64,000 nt of DNA from Arthrobacter sp. PsM3 (GCF_030433895.1 NZ_JARUXE010000019.1:24003-88002); one strand, 5' to 3'; counted from the first letter of the stretch, positions 30,170 through 40,151 are shown. A program made the numbers and translations. The notes: generated by a model not told the origin, from the sequence alone.

Positions 30170-31648
30170 ATGGCATCCTCCCCTCAGCTCCAGGACCGTC
30201 CCAGGGTACTCGTCGTCGGCGGCGGGTACGTCGGCCTGTACGTAGCCCTCAAACTGCAGAAGAAGATCGCGAATGCCGGTGGCATCGTCACCGTCGTAGA
30301 TCCCCTGCCCTACATGACCTACCAGCCCTTCCTCCCCGAAGTTGCCGGCGGCAACATCGAGGCACGCCACGCCGTTGTCTCGCACCGCCAGCACCTCAAG
30401 CAGACCGAACTCATCCAGGGCCGCGTCCTCTCGATCGACCACGTAAACCGCACTGCCGTGGTTGCCCCGGCTGACGGCGGCGACAACTTCGAGGTTCCCT
30501 ACTTCGACGTCGTGGTGGCCGCAGGCGCCATCACCCGGACCTTCCCGATCAAGGGACTCGCGGACAAGGGCATCGGCCTGAAGACCATCGAGGAAGCCGT
30601 GGCCCTGCGCAACAAGGTCCTCGACCGGATCGAAGCCGGCTCCCTCATGACGAACCCGGCAAAGCGCGCCCGCGCCCTGACCTTCGTCGTGGTCGGCGGC
30701 GGCTTCGCCGGCATCGAGTGCATCACCGAAATGGAAGACCTCGCCCGCGCCGCGGTCAAGAACAACCCCCGCGTCAAGCAGGAGGAAGTCCGCTTCGTCC
30801 TGGTTGAGGCCATGGGGCGCATCATGCCCGAGGTCACCGCCAGCCAGGCCGAGTGGGTCGTAGAGCACCTGCGCAGCCGCGGCATCGAGGTCCTGCTCAA
30901 CACCTCGCTGGACAGCGCCGAGGGCTCCCTGAAGCTCATCAACCTCCCGGACAAGTCCGCGGCCCAGGAATTCCAGGCCGACACCCTGGTCTGGACTGCC
31001 GGTGTGCAGGCCAACCCGATGGTCCGCTCCACCGATTTCCCGCTCGAACCGCGCGGCCGCGTCCGGGTCCTTCCGGACCTGCGCATCGCCGGTGACGAAG
31101 GCATCGTCGAGAACGCCTGGGCTGCCGGCGACGTGGCGGCGGTGCCGGACCTTACGGGCAACGGCCTGCCGGACGGCACCTGCGTCCCGAACGCCCAGCA
31201 CGCGCTGCGCCAGGCCAAGCGCCTGGCCAAGAACCTGTGGGCCTCCCGCTGGGACAAGCCGCTCAAGGATTACAAGCACAAGAACCTCGGTGCCGTCGCC
31301 GGCTTCGGCGAATGGAAGGGTGTTGCCAACATCAACCTTCTGGGCCGCATCGGCCTCAAGGGCCCGCTGGCCTGGCTGGCACACCGCGGCTACCACGGCC
31401 TGGCCATGCCGACCGTGGAACGCAAGATCCGGGTCATCTTCGGTTGGATCCTGGCCTTCTTCATGGGCCGCGACACCACCCAGCTGATCGACCTGGACAA
31501 CCCGCGCGGCGCCTTCGTCGCCGCCGCGACGCCGGCACCCAAGCCGGCTGCAGCTCCCGTTTCTCCCGCGGCTCCTGCCGACGCGAAGCCGGTGGCAGAG
31601 GCCAGCAAGGCAGCAAACAAGGAAGCAGTCCCGGCTGACTCCAAGTAG
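30170..31648 (+). CDS. ndh: Type II NADH:quinone oxidoreductase
   Basis: The 492-residue single-subunit, non-proton-pumping NADH dehydrogenase passes electrons from NADH to menaquinone at the inner face of the membrane. It has the FAD dinucleotide fold VLVVGGGYVGLYVAL, the NADH fold FVVVGGGFAGIECITE and the WTAGVQANPMV block. Also present are CVPNAQHALRQAKRLAKNL and a C-terminal amphipathic, membrane-binding helix region (IFGWILAFFMGRDTTQL). A ~45-residue Ala/Pro tail follows. Regulation by a Rex-type NAD/NADH sensor is likely from the promoter. Confidence 0.94.
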   Translation: MASSPQLQDRPRVLVVGGGYVGLYVALKLQKKIANAGGIVTVVDPLPYMTYQPFLPEVAGGNIEARHAVVSHRQHLKQTELIQGRVLSIDHVNRTAVVAPADGGDNFEVPYFDVVVAAGAITRTFPIKGLADKGIGLKTIEEAVALRNKVLDRIEAGSLMTNPAKRARALTFVVVGGGFAGIECITEMEDLARAAVKNNPRVKQEEVRFVLVEAMGRIMPEVTASQAEWVVEHLRSRGIEVLLNTSLDSAEGSLKLINLPDKSAAQEFQADTLVWTAGVQANPMVRSTDFPLEPRGRVRVLPDLRIAGDEGIVENAWAAGDVAAVPDLTGNGLPDGTCVPNAQHALRQAKRLAKNLWASRWDKPLKDYKHKNLGAVAGFGEWKGVANINLLGRIGLKGPLAWLAHRGYHGLAMPTVERKIRVIFGWILAFFMGRDTTQLIDLDNPRGAFVAAATPAPKPAAAPVSPAAPADAKPVAEASKAANKEAVPADSK

Positions 31649-31663
31649 CCTCCAGCAGCATCC

Positions 31664-31700
31664 GACGGCGGCCGTTCCCTTCCGGGGAGCGGCCGCCGTC
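31664..31700 (+). terminator. Hairpin after ndh
   Basis: GACGGCGGCCGTTCCC (31664-31679) pairs with GGGAGCGGCCGCCGTC (31685-31700) through a short loop, with one G-U pair. No clear T-run follows. Confidence 0.65.
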
Positions 31701-31757
31701 GCCGTTAAGCGCCATTCCGCTGCAGGCGTCCTGCCCGGTCGAGCCAGGGCCGGCACC

Positions 31758-31769
31758 TAGACTGGCACG
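31758..31769 (+). promoter_or_regulatory. Leaderless promoter -10 box of the ACT-GNAT gene
   Basis: TAGACT (31758-31763) lies six bases before ATG 31770. Confidence 0.65.
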
Positions 31770-32717
31770 ATGACAGCTGAAAAGGACCTTCACACCCTGC
31801 TGGCCACCATGCACCCGGAAATCCGCGAAGGCGAGTTCGTCTACGTCCTCTGGCCGGATGGCCGTCCCCTCGCCGGGGCGATCTCGGCGGCCGTCCGCGA
31901 AGCCGAAGGGCTGACCGTTGTGCTGCCCCGGGACGAGGCCGACAGCCTCGGGCTGAGCTACGACTTCGTCGGCGCCTGGATCACCCTCCAGGTGCATTCC
32001 TCGCTGGAAGCCATCGGCCTGACCGCAGCAGTCAGTGCCGCCCTGACCGAGGCCAAGATCAGCTGCAATGTCCTCGCCGGTTTCCACCATGACCATCTCC
32101 TGGTCCCGATCGCTGACGCTGAACGGGCGCTCGAGGTGCTGCACGAGCTGGTCGCAGCCAACGGGGAACACCAGCCCGCCCCGGAGCTGGTGCTGCGCAG
32201 CGAACAGCCCGGCGACCGGCCCGCCCTGCTCGCCCTCACCGCCGCTGCTTTCGCCGTCTCCCCGGTCACCGGGCTGCCGGTCGAAGGCGAACCCGAAGAG
32301 GTGCAGCTCCTGGCCGCGCTGTTCGACTGCGAAGAATACCTGCCGGAGTTCAGCGTCGTCGCGGAGCTCGACGGGGAGCTCGTGGGGCAGGTGATCAGCA
32401 CCCGCGGCTGGGTGGGGGACCTGGAGCTCCTGGGCCTTGGCCCGATCGGCGTGGTGCCGCGCCTGCAGCGCCACGGCATCGGCGGTGCGCTCATGAAGGA
32501 AACGATTGCCCGGGCCAACGCCGCGGGGGAGCGCGGCATCGCCCTGCTGGGGGACCCGGAGTACTACTCGCGGTTCGGCTTCGTGACGTCGACGTCGCTC
32601 GGCGTGGACGCCCCCGATCCGGGCTGGGGTGCGCACTTCCAGTTGCTTCCGCTGGCCGTCTGGCCGGGCGGTGTGAGCGGAACTTTCCGCTACGCCAAGC
32701 CGTTCGACATCGCGTAG
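31770..32717 (+). CDS. ACT-like domain fused to GNAT N-acetyltransferase
   Basis: The 315-residue product has two parts. Residues ~1-130 look like an ACT_7-type regulatory domain: two beta-alpha-beta units, with SYDFVGAWITLQVHSSLEAIGLTAAVS as the helix-strand core and GFHHDHLLVP at the end. Residues ~145-315 form a GNAT fold with VISTRGWVGDLELLGLGPIGVVPRLQRHGIGGALM, whose QRHGIGG is the acetyl-CoA pyrophosphate loop, and YYSRFGF. The ACT part suggests control by, or binding of, a small ligand such as an amino acid. The acyl acceptor is unknown. Confidence 0.82.
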   Translation: MTAEKDLHTLLATMHPEIREGEFVYVLWPDGRPLAGAISAAVREAEGLTVVLPRDEADSLGLSYDFVGAWITLQVHSSLEAIGLTAAVSAALTEAKISCNVLAGFHHDHLLVPIADAERALEVLHELVAANGEHQPAPELVLRSEQPGDRPALLALTAAAFAVSPVTGLPVEGEPEEVQLLAALFDCEEYLPEFSVVAELDGELVGQVISTRGWVGDLELLGLGPIGVVPRLQRHGIGGALMKETIARANAAGERGIALLGDPEYYSRFGFVTSTSLGVDAPDPGWGAHFQLLPLAVWPGGVSGTFRYAKPFDIA

Positions 32718-32749
32718 CCCGGGTCCGGACGGGATACCATGGACCGGGC

Positions 32750-32823
32750 GCCCCAGTAGCCCAATTGGCAGAGGCAGCGGACTTAAAATCCGCGTGTTGT
32801 GGGTTCGAGTCCCACCTGGGGCA
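32750..32823 (+). tRNA. tRNA-Leu (anticodon UAA), short variable loop
   Basis: Acceptor arms GCCCCAG (32750-32756) and CTGGGGC (32816-32822) with discriminator A, a D arm GCC...GGC, an anticodon stem GCGGA/TCCGC around the loop CTTAAAA, and a T arm GTGGG-TTCGAGT-CCCAC. The anticodon TAA reads UUA/UUG leucine codons. Only five bases (GTGTT) lie between the anticodon and T stems, rather than the long class II arm usual for tRNA-Leu. CCA is not encoded. Confidence 0.9.
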
Positions 32824-32885
32824 CACTTCCTGGCGACCGTCCGGAATCAGGGCAGATTTCCTCTATGCAACGAGTGTTATAAGGA

Positions 32886-32901
32886 TGTGACCGTAGTCAC
32901 T
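32886..32901. promoter_or_regulatory. CRP/GlxR-like site upstream of livK
   Basis: TGTGA-CCGTAG-TCACT matches nine of ten bases of TGTGA-N6-TCACA. Its centre (32893.5) is about 42 bases before the predicted start near 32936, the usual place for an activator touching RNA polymerase. Confidence 0.6.
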
Positions 32902-32929
32902 TTGGATCGGACCGAAATTGCACTAGCTT
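32902..32929 (+). promoter_or_regulatory. Predicted livK promoter
   Basis: TTGGAT (32902-32907), 16 bases, TAGCTT (32924-32929), giving a start near 32936 and a ~65-base leader with GAGGAG before ATG 33001. Confidence 0.5.
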
Positions 32930-33000
32930 GAAGTTAAATCAGGAACACCTGATCTTTCGCATCAAAGGCCGTTCGCACCTTTAGATCGAGGAGCTTGTAA

Positions 33001-34356
33001 ATGACTTCACTCCCCCAGGTGGCGCCCCGCATCGCTAAGCTGACCGCGCTTAGCATCGGCGTCGCCCTTCTGGCTACGGCTTGTGGTGGCTCGTCCACCC
33101 CGACGTCGACCGGATCCGGATCCGCTTCGGCAAATGCCGCAGGCATCGCGTGCCCGGCACCGAGTGCAACGGCCGGCGCCACCACTGCCGCCGGGGCCGG
33201 CGGATCCGTGCCGGCATCGACCACCACCACTCCCACCCCGCTGAAGATCGGCTCGCTGCTGCCGACCACCGGATCGCTGGCCTTCCTCGGCCCGCCCGAA
33301 ATCGCAGGTGTCAACCTCGGCATCAAGGAAATCAACGATGCCGGCGGCGTGCTCGGCAAGCCCGTAGAGGTCATCCACCGCGACTCTGGTGACACCAAGA
33401 CCGACATCGCCACCCAGTCCACCAGCGCCCTCCTCGGCCAGGGCGTCAGCGCGATCGTCGGTGCCGCATCCTCCGGCGTCTCCAAGACCGTGATCAACCA
33501 GATCACCGGCGCGGGCGTTATCCAGTTCTCCCCGGCCAACACCTCTCCGGACTTCACCACCTGGGATGACAAGGGCCTCTACTGGCGCACCGCCCCCTCG
33601 GATGTGCTCCAGGGCAAGGTCCTCGGTAACTACATGGCCACCTGCGGCGCCCAGACCGTCGGCATGATCGTCCTGAACGATGCTTACGGCACCGGCCTGG
33701 CCAAGAACGTGCAGGCCGCCTTTGAGGCAGCCGGCGGCAAGGTTGTTGCCCAGGAGCTCTTCAACGAAGGCGACTCCCAGTTCAGCAGCCAGGTGGACAA
33801 GGTCATCGCCGCCAAGCCGGATGCGATCGCCCTGATCACCTTCGACCAGGCCAAGAGCATCGTTCCGCTAATGACGGGCAAGGGCATCAAGCCCACCCAG
33901 CTCTTCATGGTGGACGGCAACATGTCCGACTACAGCAAGGACTTCCAGGCAGGCACCCTGAAGGGCGCCCAGGGCACCATCCCGGGCACCTTCGCCAAGG
34001 ACGACTTCAAGAAGAAGCTGCTGGCCGTCGATCCCGCACTGAAGGACTTCAGCTACGCCGGCGAGTCCTACGACGCCGTGAACCTGATCGCACTGGCTTC
34101 CGAAGCCGCCAAGAGCACCAAGGGTGTCGACATCGCCGCCCAGCTCAAGGCAGTTTCCGAAACCGGCGAGAAGTGCAACGACTTCCCCTCGTGCGTCACA
34201 CTGCTCCGCAACGGCAAGGACATCGACTACGACGGCCAGTCCGGCCCCGTAACGTTCTCCGACGCCGGTGACCCGACGGAGGCCTACATCGGCATCTACC
34301 AGTTCCAGGATGACAACACCTACAAGCCGGTCAAGGAAGAATTCGGCAAGCTGTAA
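33001..34356 (+). CDS. Branched-chain amino acid ABC transporter substrate-binding lipoprotein
   Basis: The 451-residue periplasmic-binding-like lipoprotein has the lipobox LATAC near residue 28 and a ~50-residue Ser/Thr/Ala-rich linker. A Leu/Ile/Val-binding (type I) fold follows: LKIGSLLPTTGSLAFLGPPEIAGVNLGIKEINDAGGV as landmark, and VGAASSGVSKTVINQI in the ligand cleft. It is the likely binding partner of the livHMGF genes on the opposite strand 4 kb away. The gene ends at a strong terminator. Confidence 0.9.
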   Translation: MTSLPQVAPRIAKLTALSIGVALLATACGGSSTPTSTGSGSASANAAGIACPAPSATAGATTAAGAGGSVPASTTTTPTPLKIGSLLPTTGSLAFLGPPEIAGVNLGIKEINDAGGVLGKPVEVIHRDSGDTKTDIATQSTSALLGQGVSAIVGAASSGVSKTVINQITGAGVIQFSPANTSPDFTTWDDKGLYWRTAPSDVLQGKVLGNYMATCGAQTVGMIVLNDAYGTGLAKNVQAAFEAAGGKVVAQELFNEGDSQFSSQVDKVIAAKPDAIALITFDQAKSIVPLMTGKGIKPTQLFMVDGNMSDYSKDFQAGTLKGAQGTIPGTFAKDDFKKKLLAVDPALKDFSYAGESYDAVNLIALASEAAKSTKGVDIAAQLKAVSETGEKCNDFPSCVTLLRNGKDIDYDGQSGPVTFSDAGDPTEAYIGIYQFQDDNTYKPVKEEFGKL

Positions 34357-34374
34357 AGCCTGCCCTTCCCTAGC

Positions 34375-34415
34375 CGCAGAAGACCCCCGTCCGTTCCGGA
34401 CGGGGGTCTTCTGCG
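34375..34415 (+). terminator. Terminator of livK
   Basis: CGCAGAAGACCCCCGTCCG (34375-34393) and its exact 19-bp complement (34397-34415) enclose a 3-base loop. The stem includes an A/T-rich base. Confidence 0.85.
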
Positions 34416-34430
34416 TGCGGGGGAGAGGTG

Positions 34431-34466
34431 CGGCGGGAGGGGCGGCGGGAGGGGCGGCGGGAGGGG
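34431..34466 (+). repeat. Three perfect 12-bp tandem repeats
   Basis: CGGCGGGAGGGG occurs three times in a row (34431-34466) just after the livK terminator. The purine-rich strand could form unusual DNA structures. Confidence 0.85.
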
Positions 34467-34881
34467 CGGGGCCCTGCGCCGCGAACGGCCGGCCACCCGG
34501 GCGGCGCCGGGGCGTCCGACGGCGGAGCTCCGGCATCGGGACCCCTTTTCCCGGCGCCGGGACAACGTGCAAATCCGTCCCCCATCCATGCCCGATATGT
34601 CCGGCACACCCATGTTGGGAGGTTGGCACGTGCCCTCGGATGACGCCGGCGGCTCCATCTGTCAACATGCCGGGCCCGCGCGGAAAACCCCACATTCCCC
34701 CCGTTTGCGGGGCCCCTCGGCGGTTCCGCGGCACCCCGGCTCGACTCCGCAGCAGAGGAAAATCGCCGCAAACTCCTTTGGTGCACGTTTGTGCAGAACG
34801 CTTGAACATATTCCCGCCCTGTTCGAAGAATGAAAGGGAAGGCGCCGCAGGGCGCAAAGTAAAAGCTGCAAGGGAGCAACT

Positions 34882-36636
34882 TTGAGCAAGCACGAATCCA
34901 CCGGTGACCGCAGTCCGGCCTCGGCCCGCATGAGCCTCAGGGGTCTGCACGAACGCCCCCGGGCGAAGGTGCTGATCATCGGCGGGGGCATCAACGGGGT
35001 CGGAACTTTCCGCGACCTGGCGCTGCAGGGCGTAGACGTTGCCCTGGTGGAACGCGGGGACTACTGCCAGGGTGCGAGCGGCGCCTCGTCGCACATGATT
35101 CACGGCGGGATCCGCTACCTGGAAAACGGCGAATTCCGCCTCGTCAAGGAATCGGTCACCGAGCGCAACCGGCTCCTCAGGCTCGCCCCGCACTATGTGA
35201 AACCGCTGAAAACGACCATTCCGATCTTCAGCACCTTCTCGGGCGTACTGGCCGCCCCGCTTCGGTTCCTGACCCACAAACAGCAGGGCACACCCAGGGA
35301 GCGGGGGGCCTTCCTGATTAAGATCGGACTGAGCCTTTATGACTCCTTCTCCCGGGACGGCGGTAACGTCCCGCGGCATGAGTTCAAGGGACGAGCCCGG
35401 GCGCTGCAGGAACTCCCCGACCTCAACCCGGGCGTGAAATACACGGCCACCTACTTCGACGCGTCCGTGCACAACCCGGAGCGGCTCACCCTGGATGTCC
35501 TCCAGGACGGACAAAAGGCCGCCTTCGGCAAGGACACAGCCCGCGCCGCCAATTACGTCGGCGTCACGGGCATCGGCGACGACGGCGTCCAGCTCCGTGA
35601 CGAACTCACCGGGGAAACATTCTCCTTCAACGCCGACGTGATCGTGAACACGACCGGGGCCTGGGTCGACCTGACCAATACAGCGCTGGGCTCGCCATCC
35701 CTGTTTATGGGAGGGACCAAGGGATCCCACATCGTGCTGGACCACCCCGCCTTGCTCGACGCCTGCAACGGCAGCGAAATCTTCTTTGAGCACACGGACG
35801 GAAGGATCGTCCTGATTTACCCCATGGGAGACCGTGTCCTGGTCGGCACCACAGACACCCGGGCGGACATGGCGGAGGACGCCATTTGCACTGACGAGGA
35901 GATCACCTACTTTTTCGACCTGATCAAACACGTCTTTCCTGGCATCACGATCACCCGCGAGAGCATCGTATACAGCTTCGCCGGGGTCCGCCCGCTCCCG
36001 CGCGACGATGCCGAGAACCCCGGGTTCGTTTCCCGCGATTACCGCATTGAACGCAGCGAGCGGGTGATCTCCGGCAGCAACGTCCCGGTCCTGAGCCTTG
36101 TCGGCGGCAAATGGACCACCTTCCGGGCCCTGTCCGAGCATATGACCAACGATGTCCTGGCCATCCTCGGCCACAACCGGACAGTTTCCACCGCCAAGCT
36201 TCCGATCGGCGGCGGAGCTGACTTCCCGAACACCGGGTCCGACGAACAGGCCTGGATCACGCGGCATGTCTCCGGTGATCTGGATCAGGCCCGCGTCGAG
36301 GGACTCCTGACCCGCTACGGGACCCGTGCAACCGAGGTCATCGCCTACCTCACGGCCGGTGAGGACCGCGTCCTGCACTCGACCCGGGAGCTGAGCCTGC
36401 GCGAAGTCGAGTTCATGGTGCGGCACGAGCAGATTGGCCACCTGATCGACGTCCTCATCCGGCGCACCTCCCTGGCGTTCCGGGGCATGGTCACCGCCGA
36501 ACTCGTCACCGAGCTGGCCCAGGCCCTGGCGGGACCGCTCGGCTGGGATACCGGCCGGACGGCACAGGAAATCACGCATGCACACGAGGTGCTGCAGCGT
36601 TTCCACGGGCTCCCGGTACAAAGCCCAATTTCCTGA
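34882..36636 (+). CDS. glpD: Glycerol-3-phosphate dehydrogenase (FAD, quinone-linked)
   Basis: The 584-residue membrane-associated flavoenzyme oxidises glycerol-3-phosphate to dihydroxyacetone phosphate and feeds electrons to menaquinone. It shows the FAD fold [19 protein letters not shown], the [18 protein letters not shown] block, and [15 protein letters not shown]-terminal ~130-residue domain is present. TTG 34882 is set by AGGGAG five bases upstream; an in-frame ATG lies at codon 17. It is followed by glpK after 76 bases, and no glpF is seen between them. Confidence 0.95.
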   Translation: MSKHESTGDRSPASARMSLRGLHERPRAKVLIIGGGINGVGTFRDLALQGVDVALVERGDYCQGASGASSHMIHGGIRYLENGEFRLVKESVTERNRLLRLAPHYVKPLKTTIPIFSTFSGVLAAPLRFLTHKQQGTPRERGAFLIKIGLSLYDSFSRDGGNVPRHEFKGRARALQELPDLNPGVKYTATYFDASVHNPERLTLDVLQDGQKAAFGKDTARAANYVGVTGIGDDGVQLRDELTGETFSFNADVIVNTTGAWVDLTNTALGSPSLFMGGTKGSHIVLDHPALLDACNGSEIFFEHTDGRIVLIYPMGDRVLVGTTDTRADMAEDAICTDEEITYFFDLIKHVFPGITITRESIVYSFAGVRPLPRDDAENPGFVSRDYRIERSERVISGSNVPVLSLVGGKWTTFRALSEHMTNDVLAILGHNRTVSTAKLPIGGGADFPNTGSDEQAWITRHVSGDLDQARVEGLLTRYGTRATEVIAYLTAGEDRVLHSTRELSLREVEFMVRHEQIGHLIDVLIRRTSLAFRGMVTAELVTELAQALAGPLGWDTGRTAQEITHAHEVLQRFHGLPVQSPIS

Positions 36637-36712
36637 CTCACAGCACGGTGAGGAACCCAGCTCCGCGCCACAGCTTTGCCCCACCGGCATCACCTACGAC
36701 AAGGACGTCAAG

Positions 36713-38230
36713 ATGAAGCAGTATGTAATAGCAATCGACCAGGGCACCACCAGCAGCCGCGCCATCGTTTTTGACCGCAGCGGCAATATTGTCTCCAGCG
36801 GCCAGAAAGAACACGAACAGATCTTCCCGCGGGCCGGCTGGGTGGAGCACGATCCGGCTGAAATCTGGGACAACATCCGCGAAGTCATCGGGTCAGCGCT
36901 GTCCAAGGCAAACCTGACCAGCCACGACATCGCCACCGTGGGCATCACCAACCAGCGTGAAACTGCTGTTGTCTGGGACAGGACGACGGGCCGGCCGGTG
37001 TACAACGCCATCGTGTGGCAGGACACCCGCACCCAGGACATCGTGGACGAGCTGGCAAGGTACGGCGGTGTGGACCGTTTCAAGAAGCAGGTCGGGCTGC
37101 CCCTGGCCACCTACTTCTCGGGAACCAAGATCAAATGGATTCTGGACAACGTCCACGGCGCGCGTGCCAGGGCCGAGGCCGGGGACCTGCTCTTCGGCAC
37201 CACCGACTCCTGGGTGCTCTGGAACCTGACCGGAGGCAGCGCCGACGGCGGCATCCACGTCACGGACGTCACCAACGCGTCCCGGACCATGTTCATGGAC
37301 CTGGAAACACTGCAATGGGACGACAGCATCCTTGAGGCGTTTGACGTGCCCAGGTCCATGATGCCCGATATCAGGTCCTCCTCCGAGGTCTACGGCACCG
37401 TCCACCCTTCCCAGCTGCTGCGCGGCGTTCCCGTTGCCGGCATCCTCGGGGACCAGCAGGCCGCCACCTTCGGCCAGGCGGCATTCGGCAAGGGCGAGGC
37501 CAAAAACACCTATGGCACCGGGTGCTTCCTGATCTTCAACACCGGAGAAGAGATTGTCCATTCCGGCAACGGCCTGCTGACCACGCTCGGCTACAAGCTC
37601 GGCGATGAGAAGCCGCACTACGCTCTGGAAGGATCCATTGCCGTCACCGGATCGCTGATCCAGTGGCTGCGGGACAACCTGGGCCTGATCGATTCCGCCC
37701 CGGAGGTCGAGGCGCTCGCCGCCTCGGTCCCGGACAACGGCGGCGCCTATTTCGTACCGGCGTTCTCCGGCCTCTTCGCACCATACTGGCGTCCGGATGC
37801 CCGGGGCGCCCTGGTCGGGCTGACCCGCTTCGTCACCAGGGCACACATCGCCCGGGCGGCGCTGGAAGCGACGGCGTTCCAGACCCGCGAGGTGCTGGAG
37901 GCCGTCAACGCCGACAGCGGGGTGTCGCTGACCGAGCTGAAGGTCGATGGCGGCATGGTCGCCAACGACGCCCTCATGCAGTTCCAGGCCGACATCCTCG
38001 GTGTTTCCGTGGTCCGGCCAAGGATCGTTGAAACCACGGCGCTCGGTGCCGCCTATGCGGCCGGGCTGGCTGTCGGCTTCTGGCAGGACCTCGGAGAGCT
38101 CACCGCCAATTGGGGCGAGGACAAGCGCTGGACGCCGAAAATGGACGAGGCCGAGCGTTTCCGCCAGCTCCGTCTCTGGAAAAAAGCCGTCACCAAGTCC
38201 ATGGACTGGGTCGACGAGGACGTGCAGTAG
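36713..38230 (+). CDS. glpK: Glycerol kinase
   Basis: The 505-residue FGGY-family kinase phosphorylates glycerol to glycerol-3-phosphate, the substrate of GlpD. It shows [15 protein letters not shown] at the N terminus, [20 protein letters not shown] and the late [14 protein letters not shown] block, plus [20 protein letters not shown] 36713 has AAGGA seven bases upstream. The glpD-glpK pair forms a complete entry route for glycerol except for the channel. Confidence 0.96.
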   Translation: MKQYVIAIDQGTTSSRAIVFDRSGNIVSSGQKEHEQIFPRAGWVEHDPAEIWDNIREVIGSALSKANLTSHDIATVGITNQRETAVVWDRTTGRPVYNAIVWQDTRTQDIVDELARYGGVDRFKKQVGLPLATYFSGTKIKWILDNVHGARARAEAGDLLFGTTDSWVLWNLTGGSADGGIHVTDVTNASRTMFMDLETLQWDDSILEAFDVPRSMMPDIRSSSEVYGTVHPSQLLRGVPVAGILGDQQAATFGQAAFGKGEAKNTYGTGCFLIFNTGEEIVHSGNGLLTTLGYKLGDEKPHYALEGSIAVTGSLIQWLRDNLGLIDSAPEVEALAASVPDNGGAYFVPAFSGLFAPYWRPDARGALVGLTRFVTRAHIARAALEATAFQTREVLEAVNADSGVSLTELKVDGGMVANDALMQFQADILGVSVVRPRIVETTALGAAYAAGLAVGFWQDLGELTANWGEDKRWTPKMDEAERFRQLRLWKKAVTKSMDWVDEDVQ

Positions 38231-38255
38231 GTCCACCGGCCACGGGGCACACAGA

Positions 38256-38283
38256 AGGGCCGCCACCGGCTGGTGACGGCCCT
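38256..38283. terminator. Hairpin between convergent glpK and livF
   Basis: AGGGCCGCCACC (38256-38267) pairs with GGTGACGGCCCT (38272-38283) with one mismatch. It can serve both strands. Confidence 0.65.
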
Positions 38284-38298
38284 CCTGTTCGTGCGGGA

Positions 38299-39072
38299 CT
38301 ACTCGACGGTGTCGGCCAGGGTGCCCAGGTACAGCTGGATGACCTTGGGGTCCTTCATGAGCTCCCGGCCGGTGCCGGTGTACGCGTCCTTGCCCTGGTC
38401 CAGGACATAGCCGCGGTCACAGATCTGCAGGCAGCGCCGGGCGTTCTGCTCGACCATAATGACGGAGACGCCGGCGCGGTTGATCTCATGAACCCGGAGG
38501 AAGGTCTCGTCCTGTTTGACGGGGGAGAGGCCTGCGGAGGGCTCATCGAGCAGCAACACGGCCGGGTCCATCATCAGGGCCCGTCCCATCGCAACCATCT
38601 GGCGTTCGCCGCCGGAGAGCGAGCCCGCGCGCTGGGCACGCCGCTTGCCGAGTTCCGGAAACAGGCCAGTGACGAAGTCGAAGCGCTGGGCGAAGTCCTT
38701 GGGACGCTGGAACATGCCCATCTGGAGGTTCTCCTCGATGGTCAGCGCCGCGAACACATTGTTGTTCTGCGGCACAAAGCCGATGCCCCGGCTGACAAGC
38801 TTGTTGGCCTTGAGCCCGGTGATGTCCTGGCCTCGGACCACTACGGAACCGGAGTGGACCTTGACCAGGCCGAACATCGCCTTCAGCAGTGTGGACTTGC
38901 CGGCGCCGTTGGGACCGATGATGCCGATCAGTTCACCCTTGCGGGCCTCAATGCTGCAGCCGTTGAGGATGTTGACGCCGGGGATGTAGCCCGCCACCAG
39001 ATCGGTGACCTTGACGACCGAATCCTCATCGTGCACGGGCTGGGCGGCGGGTGCCGCACTGGTGGCGCTCAT
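38299..39072 (-). CDS. livF: Branched-chain amino acid ABC transporter ATP-binding protein LivF
   Basis: The 257-residue ABC ATPase has Walker A GPNGAGKST, the signature LSGGERQM, Walker B VLLLDEPSAGLSP and the VEQNA switch typical of LivF. It starts four bases inside the livG stop (ATGA), so the two are coupled. It powers the LivHM permease pair. Confidence 0.92.
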   Translation of the reverse strand: MSATSAAPAAQPVHDEDSVVKVTDLVAGYIPGVNILNGCSIEARKGELIGIIGPNGAGKSTLLKAMFGLVKVHSGSVVVRGQDITGLKANKLVSRGIGFVPQNNNVFAALTIEENLQMGMFQRPKDFAQRFDFVTGLFPELGKRRAQRAGSLSGGERQMVAMGRALMMDPAVLLLDEPSAGLSPVKQDETFLRVHEINRAGVSVIMVEQNARRCLQICDRGYVLDQGKDAYTGTGRELMKDPKVIQLYLGTLADTVE

Positions 39073-40151
39073 TCTGTGTCCTTCTCTGTGCTGGGCGGCT
39101 GCTCGCCGCGGGTCGGCTCGTCGGCGCTGCGCCTGCCGTGCGCCGGTCCGGTGCTGTCCGGGCCCGCCGGCTTGTCGGATTCCGCAGCGACGACGTCGAG
39201 CGAGATGATGCCGGCGTTCTCGGTGCCGACAATCGACTCCTCATCGGCGACCAGTTCGGCGGCGAGCTCCTTGATGCCTTCCGCGTCGCCGAGGTCCACG
39301 TCGTGGTGGGCGCCCAGGTAGGCGTCAATCACGGCCGGGTTCTTCATGACCTCGGCGGGCGGGCCTTCGGCCACGATCTTGCCCTCGGCCATCACCACTA
39401 CCCAGTCGGCGATGTGCCGGACCATGTGCATGTCGTGTTCGACGAACAGGACGGTCATGCCCTCGGCCTTGAGGTTCTTGATGTGGTCCAGCAGTGACTG
39501 GGTCAGCGCGGGGTTGACGCCTGCCATCGGCTCGTCCAGCATCACGAGCTTGGGCCGCACCATGAGGGAGCGGGCCATTTCCAGCAGCTTGCGCTGGCCG
39601 CCGGAGAGGGACGCCGCGTAGTCGTCCTTCTTGGCATCCAGCTTGAACTTCTCCAGCAGCACGTTGGCGTCCGCGGTGATCTTCTTCTCCTGGCCGCCCC
39701 AGATGCCCTTGAACAGGGCTTTGGAGAGCCGCTCGCCGGCCTGGTTCGAGGCGCCGAGGCGCATGTTTTCCATCACCGTGAGCTTGCCCATGACCTTGGT
39801 CAGCTGGAAGGTGCGGACCATGCCCATCCGGGCAACCTTGTACGAGGAGACCCCGGCCAGGCTGTTGCCTTCGAACTGCCACTTGCCCGAGTTGGGTGTG
39901 TCGAATCCCGTGAGCAGGTTGAACAGGGTGGTCTTGCCGGCGCCGTTGGGGCCGATCAGCGCCGTGATCTTGTGCCGCGGGATCTCGAGGTACTCGACGT
40001 CGACGGCGTTGATGCCGCCGAAGCTGCGGGTGACATTTTCCGCCACCACGATCGGGTCGCGCTTCTTGCAGCCGGGCGCAATTTCCCCGGCGGCGATCGG
40101 ACGCGTGTCCGTCATGTAGTTAATGCCAGTTTCTTCGCTCTGCGTGCTCAT
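39069..40151 (-). CDS. livG: Branched-chain amino acid ABC transporter ATP-binding protein LivG
   Basis: The 360-residue ABC ATPase has Walker A GPNGAGKTT, the signature LSGGQRKLLEMARSL, LDEPMAGVNP and FVEHDMHMV as in LivG. The canonical protein ends near the PAVIDAYLG motif; here ~65 further acidic and polar residues follow. It overlaps livM by four bases. Confidence 0.92.
   Translation of the reverse strand: MSTQSEETGINYMTDTRPIAAGEIAPGCKKRDPIVVAENVTRSFGGINAVDVEYLEIPRHKITALIGPNGAGKTTLFNLLTGFDTPNSGKWQFEGNSLAGVSSYKVARMGMVRTFQLTKVMGKLTVMENMRLGASNQAGERLSKALFKGIWGGQEKKITADANVLLEKFKLDAKKDDYAASLSGGQRKLLEMARSLMVRPKLVMLDEPMAGVNPALTQSLLDHIKNLKAEGMTVLFVEHDMHMVRHIADWVVVMAEGKIVAEGPPAEVMKNPAVIDAYLGAHHDVDLGDAEGIKELAAELVADEESIVGTENAGIISLDVVAAESDKPAGPDSTGPAHGRRSADEPTRGEQPPSTEKDTE

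Larger units (their letters stand above)
34357..34881. other. 525-bp gap between livK and glpD
   Basis: It holds the livK terminator, three GC-rich 12-bp repeats, and the glpD leader. No convincing gene was found. TGCAC-GTTT-GTGCA at about 34782-34795 is a possible operator for glycerol control. AGGGAG (34871-34876) is the glpD ribosome-binding site. No clear promoter hexamers were identified. Confidence 0.5.

Noticed and set aside
34431..34466. Tandem GC-rich repeats as part of a coding gene
   Set aside because: They follow a strong terminator and lie in no frame with a plausible start, Shine-Dalgarno site or protein-like composition.
33868..36693. A 941-codon open frame on the minus strand opposite livK and glpD
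   Set aside because: It lies antisense to two well-recognised genes, has no family motifs, and long antisense frames are expected in high-GC DNA with strong third-position bias.
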